From: DASVEE01 sp036380735 | GTDB taxonomy: Bacteria > Acidobacteriota > Thermoanaerobaculia > Gp7-AA8 | Direction of reading: 5' to 3' | Assembly: GCA_036380735.1 (NCBI GenBank) | Contig: DASVEE010000058.1 | Location: forward strand, 1 to 64,000 | Length of the DNA stretch: 64,000 bases | Shown here: one piece after another, positions 57,351 to 64,000 of the stretch | Layout: every line of letters begins with the position of its first letter | Numbering within the stretch: position 1 is the stretch's first letter | Notes under the pieces: generated by a model | What the model was told of the DNA's origin: nothing | The model's input: the letters and a program-made list of their open reading frames with translations, nothing else | Database searches by the model: none | Made by a program: the position numbers and the translations under genes

Positions 57351-59540
57351 ATGAAGCACGTCCTACTCATCATCACTCTGTTCGGAGTGAGCGCGTCATT
57401 GCAGGCGGCGGCGCTCGCCGGCAGTGTGGCCGACTCCACCGCTGCGGCGATTCCGGGCGTCACTGTCGAAATCGTGGGCGCCGGCACTGCGCCGGCTCTC
57501 GCGGTGACGGATGCCGCGGGACGTTACCGGCTGACGGTACCGGCCGGCAGCTACGACGTCACGTTCCGTCTGCTCAACTTCGCCACACTGACGGAGCGCG
57601 TCACGATCGGCGACGGCGCGGCACGTACGCTCGACGTCACGCTCATGCTCGCCGCGAATGCCGACGTCGTCGTCACCGCCAAACAAACCTTCGCCGAGCG
57701 TACCGGCGTCATCAGCGGCGCGGAGCTCGACCGGCGCCCGTTCCAGCGTCCGGGTGAGGTGCTCGAGGCCATGCCGGGCGTGATCGTGAGCCAGCACAGC
57801 GGCGAAGGAAAGGCCAATCAGTATTACCTGCGCGGCTTCAACCTGGATCACGGAACCGATCTCGCCATCCGCGTCGCCGGAGTGCCGGTGAACATGCCCA
57901 CGCACGCGCACGGGCAGGGCTACGCCGACGCCAACTTCCTGATCCCGGAGCTGGTCAGCGCGATCCAGTACACGAAGGGACCGTACTACGCGGAGGAGGG
58001 TGACTTCGCCAGCGCAGGCGCGGCGAACATCCACTACGTGAACCTCCTCGAGCAGCCGCTGCTCACAGCGCAGGGCGGCTCGTTCGGCTACGGCCGTGCC
58101 CTCCTCGCCGCTTCTCCCCGCCTCGGTGAGGGATATCTGCTCTATGCGCTCGAAGCGGTGCAGAACGAAGGACCGTGGGAACGCGCCGACGATCTGCGCA
58201 AGGTCAACGCGCTCCTCCGCTACACGCGCGGCAACCAGACGGGCGGCTTCAGCATCACAGCGAGCGGCTACGACGCCCGATGGAACGCCACGGATCAGAT
58301 CCCCACGCGCGCCGTGGCGAAGGGGATCGTGTCACGCTTCGGCCTGATCGATGCGAGCAACGGCGGGCTCACGTCGCGCTACACGCTGGCGTCGGAGTGG
58401 TTACGCGGCTCCGGCAACAAGGCCACGCAGGCCTCGGGTTACGCCGGGCGCTACCGGCTGAACCTCTTCTCCAATTTCACCTACTTTCTCGACGATCCCG
58501 AGCGTGGCGATCAGTTCGAGCAGGAAGACGACCGCTGGTTCATGGGCGGCAGCGCGTCGCATCGCTGGCTGGGGCCGTGGGGCTCCGAGAACGTCGCCGG
58601 CGTGCAGTTGCGTCACGACGACATCCGCACCGTCGGGCTGTATCACACGCGCGACCGCGTGCGGCTGGAGACGACGCGCGCGGACCGCGTGCGGCAGACG
58701 AGCGGAGCGCTCCATGCGCAGTCGTCGGTGCAGTGGACGCGCTGGCTCCGCACCGTCGCCGGCGTTCGTGGCGACCGCTATCGATTCGCCCTCGGCGGCA
58801 CCGACGCCTCGGCGGACCTCCTCAGCCCCAAACTGAGCATCATCCTCGGGCCGTGGCGCACCGCGGAGCTGCACGTCAACGCGGGCTCCGGCTTTCACAG
58901 CAACGATGCGCGCGCGGCGCTCGAAAAAGGAGCGACGCCGCTCGTTCTCTCGCGAGGAGCCGAGGTCGGCGTCCGCACCGCACCTTCCCCTCGCCTGCAC
59001 GCCGCGGCGACGCTGTGGGCACTCGACCTCGACTCGGAGCTCCTCTTCGTCGGCGACGCCGGCACGACCGAAGCTCGCGGCGCGAGCCGCCGCACCGGCA
59101 TCGAGCTCGCGACGCACTACGACCTCACGCCGTGGCTCGGCGTGCACGCCGACTACGCCTATTCGCGCGCCCGCTTCCGCGACGGCAACCGCATCGCCGG
59201 CGCCGTCGAAGGCGTGGCCTCCGTCGGCCTCGACCTCGTCAACCTGCGCAAGGTATCGGCGGAGCTGCGCTACCGCTACTTCGGCCCGCGGCCGCTGGTG
59301 GAAGACGACAGCGTGCGCTCCAATGCCTCACACCTCGTCAACGCACGCGTCGGCTATGCCATCGCTCCGCGGCTGCGCCTTTCGGTTGACGTCTTCAACG
59401 TCCTGAACGCCGAGGTCAGCGACATCGATTACTTCTACACCTCGCGGCTGCCGGGTGAGGACGCCGCCGGCGTGGACGATGTCCACTTTCATCCGGTGGA
59501 GAAACGCGCGGTGCGTGTGGGCATCACGACTTCTTTTTAG
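57351..59540 (+). CDS. TonB-dependent outer-membrane receptor with N-terminal CarboxypepD-like domain
   Basis: 729 residues from the ATG at 57351 with GGAGGAG upstream. Signal peptide (about 1-20), then a carboxypeptidase-regulatory-like domain (GSVADSTAAAIPGVTVEIVG and AGRYRLTVPAGSYDVTFRLL), then plug motifs RPGEVLEAMPGVIVSQHSGE and YYLRGFNLDHGTDLAIRVAG, and a long barrel ending in a C-terminal Phe. HTHAHG-like residues (MPTHAHGQGYADANFLIPEL) in the plug could reflect metal or His-rich ligand contact. It imports or binds an unknown ligand. Divergent from the DUF4331 unit; the 216-bp gap shows no repeat element and no motif I recognise. Confidence 0.93.
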   Translation: MKHVLLIITLFGVSASLQAAALAGSVADSTAAAIPGVTVEIVGAGTAPALAVTDAAGRYRLTVPAGSYDVTFRLLNFATLTERVTIGDGAARTLDVTLMLAANADVVVTAKQTFAERTGVISGAELDRRPFQRPGEVLEAMPGVIVSQHSGEGKANQYYLRGFNLDHGTDLAIRVAGVPVNMPTHAHGQGYADANFLIPELVSAIQYTKGPYYAEEGDFASAGAANIHYVNLLEQPLLTAQGGSFGYGRALLAASPRLGEGYLLYALEAVQNEGPWERADDLRKVNALLRYTRGNQTGGFSITASGYDARWNATDQIPTRAVAKGIVSRFGLIDASNGGLTSRYTLASEWLRGSGNKATQASGYAGRYRLNLFSNFTYFLDDPERGDQFEQEDDRWFMGGSASHRWLGPWGSENVAGVQLRHDDIRTVGLYHTRDRVRLETTRADRVRQTSGALHAQSSVQWTRWLRTVAGVRGDRYRFALGGTDASADLLSPKLSIILGPWRTAELHVNAGSGFHSNDARAALEKGATPLVLSRGAEVGVRTAPSPRLHAAATLWALDLDSELLFVGDAGTTEARGASRRTGIELATHYDLTPWLGVHADYAYSRARFRDGNRIAGAVEGVASVGLDLVNLRKVSAELRYRYFGPRPLVEDDSVRSNASHLVNARVGYAIAPRLRLSVDVFNVLNAEVSDIDYFYTSRLPGEDAAGVDDVHFHPVEKRAVRVGITTSF

Positions 59541-59567
59541 GCACAGTCTTCGTTACGCGCATCCCAG

Positions 59568-59747
59568 TCAAAAGTGGCGGATGTAGTACAGCCCCGTGCC
59601 CGGAATCCCAAAGGAGACGTAGAACCGCCCCTCGGCGTTGCGCCCGACGCGGAAGCCGGGCAGCCGCAGGCTGGAACTGACGCCGCTCGGCGTCAACGTG
59701 AACCGCGACGGCCCAAAGCCGAAGATCTTGCGGAAACGCCAGGGCAT
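59568..59747 (-). CDS. Small DUF4236-like protein
   Basis: 59 residues from the ATG at 59747, beginning MPWRFRKIFGFGPSRFTLTP and ending GIPGTGLYYIRHF. The KiFGFGPSRFTLTPSGVS and GIPGTGLYY segments match the DUF4236 domain, a short beta-rich module of unknown function. No clear ribosome site. The frame is open upstream through a repeat element, which is not coding. It converges with the TonB receptor gene. Confidence 0.75.
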   Translation of the reverse strand: MPWRFRKIFGFGPSRFTLTPSGVSSSLRLPGFRVGRNAEGRFYVSFGIPGTGLYYIRHF

Positions 59748-59778
59748 GGTGGGAATGACACCGCCGCGCAGAGTTTGT

Positions 59779-59870
59779 GGGGAACGATGGGACGAATAGG
59801 ACCAATAGGACGAATAGGACCTATGGGACAGACAGGACAACGTCTTTATCTGTTCGTCCTATCCGTTCCC
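59779..59870. repeat. 9-bp-unit element
   Basis: Left arm GGGGAACGATGGGACGAATA with further units (59779-59835), right arm short (about 59851-59870, GTTCGTCCTATCCGTTCCC). The arms differ in length, so this copy looks partly deleted. It lies between two minus-strand genes, just after the stop of the SDR gene at 59875. Confidence 0.85.
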
Positions 59871-59874
59871 TGGC

Positions 59875-60657
59875 CTACTTCATGCGCGTCATCCGCCGCA
59901 CCAGGCCCGGCACCAGCCGCCGCAGCCACACGGCGTGGGTCTCTTTGCCGCCGACGCGCATCTCCGGCTTTTTCGTGGCGACCGCGTCGATGATGCGTGG
60001 CGCGGCCACCTCCGGCGTCATCGCGTTGCGGTGCGTGTCGTCGAGCTGCCCGTGGCGCGTGCCGTCGCCGCGGAGGGCGTTCTCCGACACTTTCGTGCGG
60101 ATGTAGCCGGGGACGACCATCGTCACGCGGATGCCGTCCTTCGCCGTCTCCGCGCGCAGCGCCTCGAAGAAGCCGTGCAGCGCGTGCTTCGAGGCGGCGT
60201 ACGCGGAGCGCAGCGGCACGCCGACGTAGCCGATGACGCTGCTGATCGGGACGAGGTGCCCCGCCTTGCGCGCCAGCATCGACGGCAGCACCGCCTTCGT
60301 CAGCGCCACGGTGCCGAAGTAGTTGAGGTCCATGATGGCGCGGTCGGTAGCCAGGTCCGTATCCACCGCGGTCGAGCGCTGGCTCACGCCGCCGCTGTGC
60401 ACGAGCACGTCGACGCGCCCCAGGCCGGCCAGCACCTTCGCCGCGGCGGCGTTGATGGCGGCAGTGTCCGTCAGGTCGAGCGGCACGACGTGGTGCATGT
60501 CGGGATTCGTGCAGAGACGGCGCACGCGCTCCAGTTCCGCGGCGTTGCGCGCGGAGAGCACGAGCGTAGCCCCTTCGCGGCTCCACGCCACGGTGAGCGC
60601 TTCGCCGATGCCGGACGATGCCCCGGTGATCCAGATGACCTGGTTGCTGAAACGCAT
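59875..60657 (-). CDS. Short-chain dehydrogenase/reductase
   Basis: 260 residues. Cofactor motif VIWITGASSGIGEALTVAWS at 7-26, HSGG in place of NNAG near 87 and active site YAASK near 156 in LRSAYAASKHALHGFFEALR. The extended C-terminus (VWLRRLVPGLVRRMTRMK) is basic and hydrophobic, as in DHRS7-like membrane-associated SDRs. The substrate is unknown. It is divergent from a second SDR gene, with 75 bases between starts. Confidence 0.9.
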   Translation of the reverse strand: MRFSNQVIWITGASSGIGEALTVAWSREGATLVLSARNAAELERVRRLCTNPDMHHVVPLDLTDTAAINAAAAKVLAGLGRVDVLVHSGGVSQRSTAVDTDLATDRAIMDLNYFGTVALTKAVLPSMLARKAGHLVPISSVIGYVGVPLRSAYAASKHALHGFFEALRAETAKDGIRVTMVVPGYIRTKVSENALRGDGTRHGQLDDTHRNAMTPEVAAPRIIDAVATKKPEMRVGGKETHAVWLRRLVPGLVRRMTRMK

Positions 60658-60732
60658 GGCGGCACGTTACCGCAGGTTGCGCCGCCACCGAAGCCGTCCC
60701 ATCGTTCTCTCCCCCATGCGATGATTCCCGCC

Positions 60733-61608
60733 ATGGATCTCCACGACAAAGTTGCACTCATCACCGGCCCGGCACGCGGCATCGGCGAAGCGCTGGCGCG
60801 CGGCCTGGCAGCGCGCGGCATGCGGCTGGCGCTCGTGGGACTGGAACCGGAGCGCCTCGCGGCGCTGGCGCAGGAGCTCGGCCCCGCGCACATGTGGGCG
60901 GAGTGCGACGTCACCGACGCCGCGTCGCTCGAGCGCGCCGTCAAGCAGGCCGTCGACACCCTCGGCGGCCTCGACGTGGTCGTGGCCAACGCCGGCATCG
61001 CCGCGCACGGGCCGGTCGCCGTGACGCCGATGAGCGCGTTGCGGCGCGTCATCGAGGTGAACCTCATCGGCGTCATCGGCACCGTCCACGCCACGCTGCA
61101 CCACGTCGCCGCGCGGCAAGGCTACTTCCTGCTGATCTCCTCCGCCGCCGCCCTCGCCGCGACGCCGGGCTTCGCCTCGTACTGCGCCTCGAAGAGCGGC
61201 GTCGAGCACTTCGCCAACGCGCTCCGCCTCGAGCTCGCGTACCGCGGCGTCGACGTCGGCTCCGCCCATCCCTGCTGGATCGACACGGACCTCGTCCGCG
61301 ACGCGCAGGGTGAGCTCAACAGCTTCCGCGCCATGCTCCGCAACCTCCCCGGCCCCTTCGGCACCATCACCTCGGTCGAAGAGTGCACGCGCCAGCTGAT
61401 CGCCGGCATCGAAGGGCGGAAGCGGAAGATCTTCATCCCGAGGAGCCTCGCCCCGTTCGCCGCGCTTCGCCAGTTGCTGATGAGCCCCGCCGGCGAATTC
61501 TTCCTCCGCCGCGACGCGAAGAAGATGATGACCCGCCTGGAGAAGGAAGTGACGACGCTCGGGCGCCACTTCGGCCAGAACAGCGTCGAGACGACGAGGA
61601 AGCCGTAA
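60733..61608 (+). CDS. Short-chain dehydrogenase/reductase
   Basis: 291 residues from the ATG at 60733 (another ATG 12 bases earlier is in frame; neither has a ribosome site). Cofactor motif VALITGPARGIGEALARGLA, NAGI near 98, and active site YCASK in GFASYCASKSGVEHFANALR. The C-terminal 60 residues (FIPRSLAPFAALRQLLMSPA) resemble long-chain or steroid-type SDRs. The substrate is unknown. Downstream a hairpin GGAACAC/GTGTTCC (61626-61643) could end transcription. Confidence 0.88.
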   Translation: MDLHDKVALITGPARGIGEALARGLAARGMRLALVGLEPERLAALAQELGPAHMWAECDVTDAASLERAVKQAVDTLGGLDVVVANAGIAAHGPVAVTPMSALRRVIEVNLIGVIGTVHATLHHVAARQGYFLLISSAAALAATPGFASYCASKSGVEHFANALRLELAYRGVDVGSAHPCWIDTDLVRDAQGELNSFRAMLRNLPGPFGTITSVEECTRQLIAGIEGRKRKIFIPRSLAPFAALRQLLMSPAGEFFLRRDAKKMMTRLEKEVTTLGRHFGQNSVETTRKP

Positions 61609-61673
61609 GCCCCCGCCTCTGGTGAGGAACACTCGTGTGTTCCGAGGATCGCGAGGGGAGTTGCGAAGAAAAG

Positions 61674-61835
61674 GCCGTGACTTGCACGCCAGCGTCCTGC
61701 ATTCCGCGCTGATGCGCCGTGACTTCGGCGGATAGCACCGTGCGCTGACGAGGAATGCGCCGTGACTTCCCCGCATAGCGTCGTGCACTGACCAGCGATA
61801 CGCCGTGACTAACACAAATAGCGTCGTGCATCCGA
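61674..61835. repeat. Degenerate 42-43-bp tandem repeat, about 3.7 copies
   Basis: The core GCCGTGACTT recurs at 61674, 61716, 61759 and (as GCCGTGACTA) 61802, each followed by a GATAGC or CATAGC motif and CGTCGTGCA or similar. The period is not a multiple of three, so it is probably non-coding. It occupies the first part of the 520-bp gap before pstB. The rest of that gap holds a degenerate 9-bp-unit element (about 62014-62050) and a good arm at 62101-62126. Confidence 0.75.
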
Positions 61836-62100
61836 TTGCTATACAGCGTGCTGTTCGAAGAAGACACCGCGCATTCCGCGCGACGCTCGCCGAATGCCGC
61901 GTCACTGCGTGGAGCCTCGCTCGTCAGTCAGCGCGCAATCCGCGCAAATGCAGAGGCCTGGCTGGCAACTCCCGGCGTTTACCGCGAAAGGCAGCGGGGT
62001 AGCGGCCGGAGAACCATAGCACCTATAGGATCAACACGACTGACGGGATGAAGCCTGCACGGGTCTCTGCCCATGGCACCAGGCTGTTGAACCAGCGCAG

Positions 62101-62129
62101 CCCCATCCGTCCCATTCGTCCCATCGTCA
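62101..62129. repeat. 9-bp-unit arm abutting the pstB stop
   Basis: CCCCATCCGTCCCATTCGTC and CCATCGTCA; on the minus strand this reads TGACGATGGGACGAATGGGA directly from the pstB stop codon. A poor partner (ATAGCACCTATAGGATC) lies at about 62016. The same stop-fused TGACGATRGGAC junction is seen at 11635. Confidence 0.75.
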
Positions 62130-62909
62130 TCCCACGATCCCCACCAGCCGGCGCGTTTCGGCGTGCCTTGGCGTCAGCAGCACGGTCTCACAGACCCCCG
62201 ACTCGACCAGGGTGCCGCTGCCGTCCTGGGAGCAGAGACACGCCACGAAGTCCGCCAGGCGGCGCGCCTGCTGGAGGTGGTGCGTCACTACGAGGATCGT
62301 CTTGCTCTTGCGCAGCCCGAGGATCGTGCGCTCGACGATCGCGGTCGAGGCGGCGTCGAGCGCGGACGTCGGCTCGTCCATCAGCAGGACATCGGGGCTG
62401 CCGGCGAGCGTGCGCGCGATGGCCAGACGTTGTTGCTGGCCGACCGACAGCGTGTGGGCGGCATGGTGGAGGCGGTCCTTCACTTCGTCCCACAGATTCG
62501 CGGCGCGCAGACTTTCCTCCACGACCTGCGCCTCGTTCTTCTTGTCGACGAGCCCGAGGCGGCGGGCGGCGAAGCTGACGTTGCGGGCGATGGACCCGTG
62601 GAACGTCACCGGCTGCTGGAACACGATGCCGATGCGGCGGCGGAGGTCGTCCGCGTCGCAGCTCTTCGCGCGCACGTCGACTCCGTCGAGCAGCACCTCA
62701 CCGGTGACATGCACGGACGGCACGAGATCGATGAGGCGGTTGATGCACTTGAGCAGCGTCGACTTGCCGGCACCCGAGGGGCCGATGATGCCGGTGATGC
62801 GGTTCTGCGGGACGTCGAGCGAAACGTCGCGCAGCAGCATGCGGCCGGTGGCGCGCACGCGGACCGACAGGTTGCGCACGTTGATGAGGTCGCGTGGGAC
62901 GTTATTCAC
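62127..62909 (-). CDS. pstB: PstB, phosphate ABC transporter ATPase
   Basis: 260 residues. Walker A GPSGAGKSTLLKCINRLIDL at 43-62, Q-loop IGIVFQQPVTF, Walker B DVLLMDEPTSALD and the H-loop His in VVTHHLQQARRLADF. The ABC signature is LSVGQQQR, with Val in the second Gly position, a tolerated but less common form. The N-R-L-I-D segment and FQQP fit PstB. It energises phosphate uptake by PstSCA. The start overlaps the end of pstA by eight bases. Confidence 0.9.
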   Translation of the reverse strand: MNNVPRDLINVRNLSVRVRATGRMLLRDVSLDVPQNRITGIIGPSGAGKSTLLKCINRLIDLVPSVHVTGEVLLDGVDVRAKSCDADDLRRRIGIVFQQPVTFHGSIARNVSFAARRLGLVDKKNEAQVVEESLRAANLWDEVKDRLHHAAHTLSVGQQQRLAIARTLAGSPDVLLMDEPTSALDAASTAIVERTILGLRKSKTILVVTHHLQQARRLADFVACLCSQDGSGTLVESGVCETVLLTPRHAETRRLVGIVG

Positions 62910-63753
62910 GGGCAGCTTCCTCCCCGATTTTCAGACGTAGTGGAATCGCCAGCGCCGACGCGCAGGTCACGAGCACGACCAGCACCGCGGCCGTCCCCCA
63001 CATCCCCGAGCGCATCGCCGGATCGAACGAGTCCTGCGCCAGCACGAAGATGTGGTACGGCAGCGCGAGCACCGGATTGTCGGCAATGCCGGTAGGAATC
63101 GTGGCACCCGAAAAGATGGCCGCGGTGAAGAGGATCGGCGCCGTCTCTCCCGCCGCGCGGGCGATGCCGAGGAGCGTGCCGGTGAGCAGGCCGGAGACCC
63201 CCTGCGGCAGCAGCACGGTGCGCACGACGTCGCCGCGGCGCAAGCCGAGGCCGAACGCGGCGTGGATCGTGGACTGCGGAATCGAGCGCAGTTTCTCCAC
63301 GAACGCGACGACGAGCGTCGGCAGGATCATGAGCGCCAGCAGCAGGCCGCCGGCGAGCCACGACTTCTTCAGCCCGAGCAGTTCGAAGAAGAAGGCGAAG
63401 CCGAGGAGGCCGAAGACGATCGAGGGGATGCCGTTGACGGCGTGCAGTGTCGCCTCGAACGCGCGCTTCGCCGCGTTGCCCGCGTACATCACGAGCCACA
63501 CACCGGCGCCGGCCGCGAGCGGCACCGCGGCGGCAACCGCGGTGAGCACGAGGATCGCCGTCCCCGCAATCTGGTACACGATGCCTCCCTCTGCCCCCGC
63601 CGCGCGCATCCCCTCGGACACGAAGCTCCACGACAGCGCGTCGAAGCCGCGCCACAGGACGGTCCCGAGGATCGCCGCGAACAGCGCGACGGAGGCCGCC
63701 GCGGCCAGCGCGGCGACGGCGGTGAAGCCGACGTTGAACGCGCGCCGCTTCAT
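62902..63753 (-). CDS. pstA: PstA, phosphate ABC transporter permease
   Basis: 283 residues from the ATG at 63753. About six hydrophobic helices (for example FTAVAALAAAASVALFAAIL, LAGGLLLALMILPTLVVAFV), and the permease EAA-like region KLRSIPQSTIHAAFGLGLRR followed by VLLPQGVSGLLTGTLLGIAR and AAGETAPILFTAAIF, the last diagnostic of PstA. It overlaps pstC by four bases and pstB by eight. An upstream in-frame stretch to 63804 overlaps pstC and is rejected. Confidence 0.92.
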   Translation of the reverse strand: MKRRAFNVGFTAVAALAAAASVALFAAILGTVLWRGFDALSWSFVSEGMRAAGAEGGIVYQIAGTAILVLTAVAAAVPLAAGAGVWLVMYAGNAAKRAFEATLHAVNGIPSIVFGLLGFAFFFELLGLKKSWLAGGLLLALMILPTLVVAFVEKLRSIPQSTIHAAFGLGLRRGDVVRTVLLPQGVSGLLTGTLLGIARAAGETAPILFTAAIFSGATIPTGIADNPVLALPYHIFVLAQDSFDPAMRSGMWGTAAVLVVLVTCASALAIPLRLKIGEEAARE

Positions 63754-64000
63754 CGCGCCCCCGCCAGCCGCCCTCTCAGCCCTTCGGCCGCGAGCGTCGC
63801 GCACAGCACCAGCGTGAGCAGCACCAGTCCCAGCGCGATCATGGCCGAGCCGTGCATCGGATCGCCGGCGGCGATGTTCGTTTCGGAGCCGCCGAGCTTC
63901 GAGGTGATGGTCTGTCCCGCATCGAACAGCGCGTTCAACGAAAGCTCGCGGTTGTCGGCGCGGCCGACGACGAGGAACACCGCGATGGTCTCGCCGACGG
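63750..64000 (-). CDS. pstC: PstC, phosphate ABC transporter permease (partial)
   Basis: Only the C-terminal 82 residues are inside the window; the gene runs off the right edge. The visible part begins with VGETIAVFLVVGRADNRELS, matching the GETMAV...G motif near the end of PstC, then LGGSETNIAAGDPMHGSAMI and a final membrane helix ALGLVLLTLVLCATLAAEGL. Four-base overlap with pstA (ATGA). PstS and PhoU, if present, lie to the right. Confidence 0.88.
   Translation of the reverse strand, partial: VGETIAVFLVVGRADNRELSLNALFDAGQTITSKLGGSETNIAAGDPMHGSAMIALGLVLLTLVLCATLAAEGLRGRLAGAR

Noticed and set aside
59748..59840. Longer DUF4236-like protein starting within the repeat element
   Set aside because: The extra residues are a Ser/Tyr-rich translation of the 9-bp units; the domain starts at the ATG at 59747.

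Overview
The window is GC-rich (about two thirds G+C by eye) bacterial chromosome from a Gram-negative cell. It carries a type VI secretion locus, a TonB-dependent receptor, an outer-membrane barrel, lipoproteins and an O-antigen ligase-like protein. Winged-helix/STAND/TPR regulators and two secreted beta-sandwich proteins of a type common in Acidobacteriota make that phylum (perhaps a Thermoanaerobaculia-like lineage) my best guess. This is an inference only. I saw no rRNA, tRNA, integrase, transposase or CRISPR array.

Layout. 1-10.7 kb: T6SS genes on the minus strand in transcription order tssJ-K-L-M-A-B-C-hcp-tssE, with tssE cut by the left edge. 10.7-11.6 kb: a non-coding region holding a 22-bp minisatellite enclosed by inverted repeats. 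11.6-19.1 kb: a redox cluster with a tyrosinase, a LodA-like quinoprotein oxidase, a small unknown protein and a LodB-like flavoprotein on the minus strand, and a DOPA-dioxygenase (YgiD) divergent from them. 19.1-24.1 kb: a three-gene unit of CHAT caspase-like protease, unknown protein and trypsin-like protease. 24.4-36.7 kb: desaturase, CPA2 antiporter, envelope proteins, two YceI proteins, a histidine kinase facing its probable response regulator, an OsmC protein and two flavoproteins. 37-44.5 kb: a STAND regulator, DyP peroxidase, S24-like repressor and O-antigen ligase-like protein. 44.7-47.2 kb: an Asp-rich repeat peptide followed by a JmjC/cupin oxygenase and a sucrase/ferredoxin-like Fe-S protein, which could be a peptide-modification (RiPP-like) operon. 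49.1-53.1 kb: boxR-boxC-boxB for aerobic benzoyl-CoA degradation. 53.1-61.6 kb: three SDR enzymes and a DUF4198/DUF4331/TonB-receptor group. 62.1-64 kb: pstB-pstA-pstC, with pstC cut by the right edge.

The most striking feature is between the genes. Many gene ends carry hairpin elements built from short tandem units: a 9-bp unit of type RTRGGACNN often bounded by GGGAACGAT, 7-bp units such as GCAGAAC, and an AT-rich unit. Each forms inverted repeats, sometimes several nested concentrically. Some behave as intrinsic terminators, some supply the stop codon of the gene beside them, one lies inside the tssL reading frame and one encodes part of a signal peptide. I know no named family that matches. 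The main candidates for new biology are this repeat system, the acidic-peptide/oxygenase operon, the CHAT-trypsin unit and the quinoprotein-tyrosinase-DOPA dioxygenase cluster.
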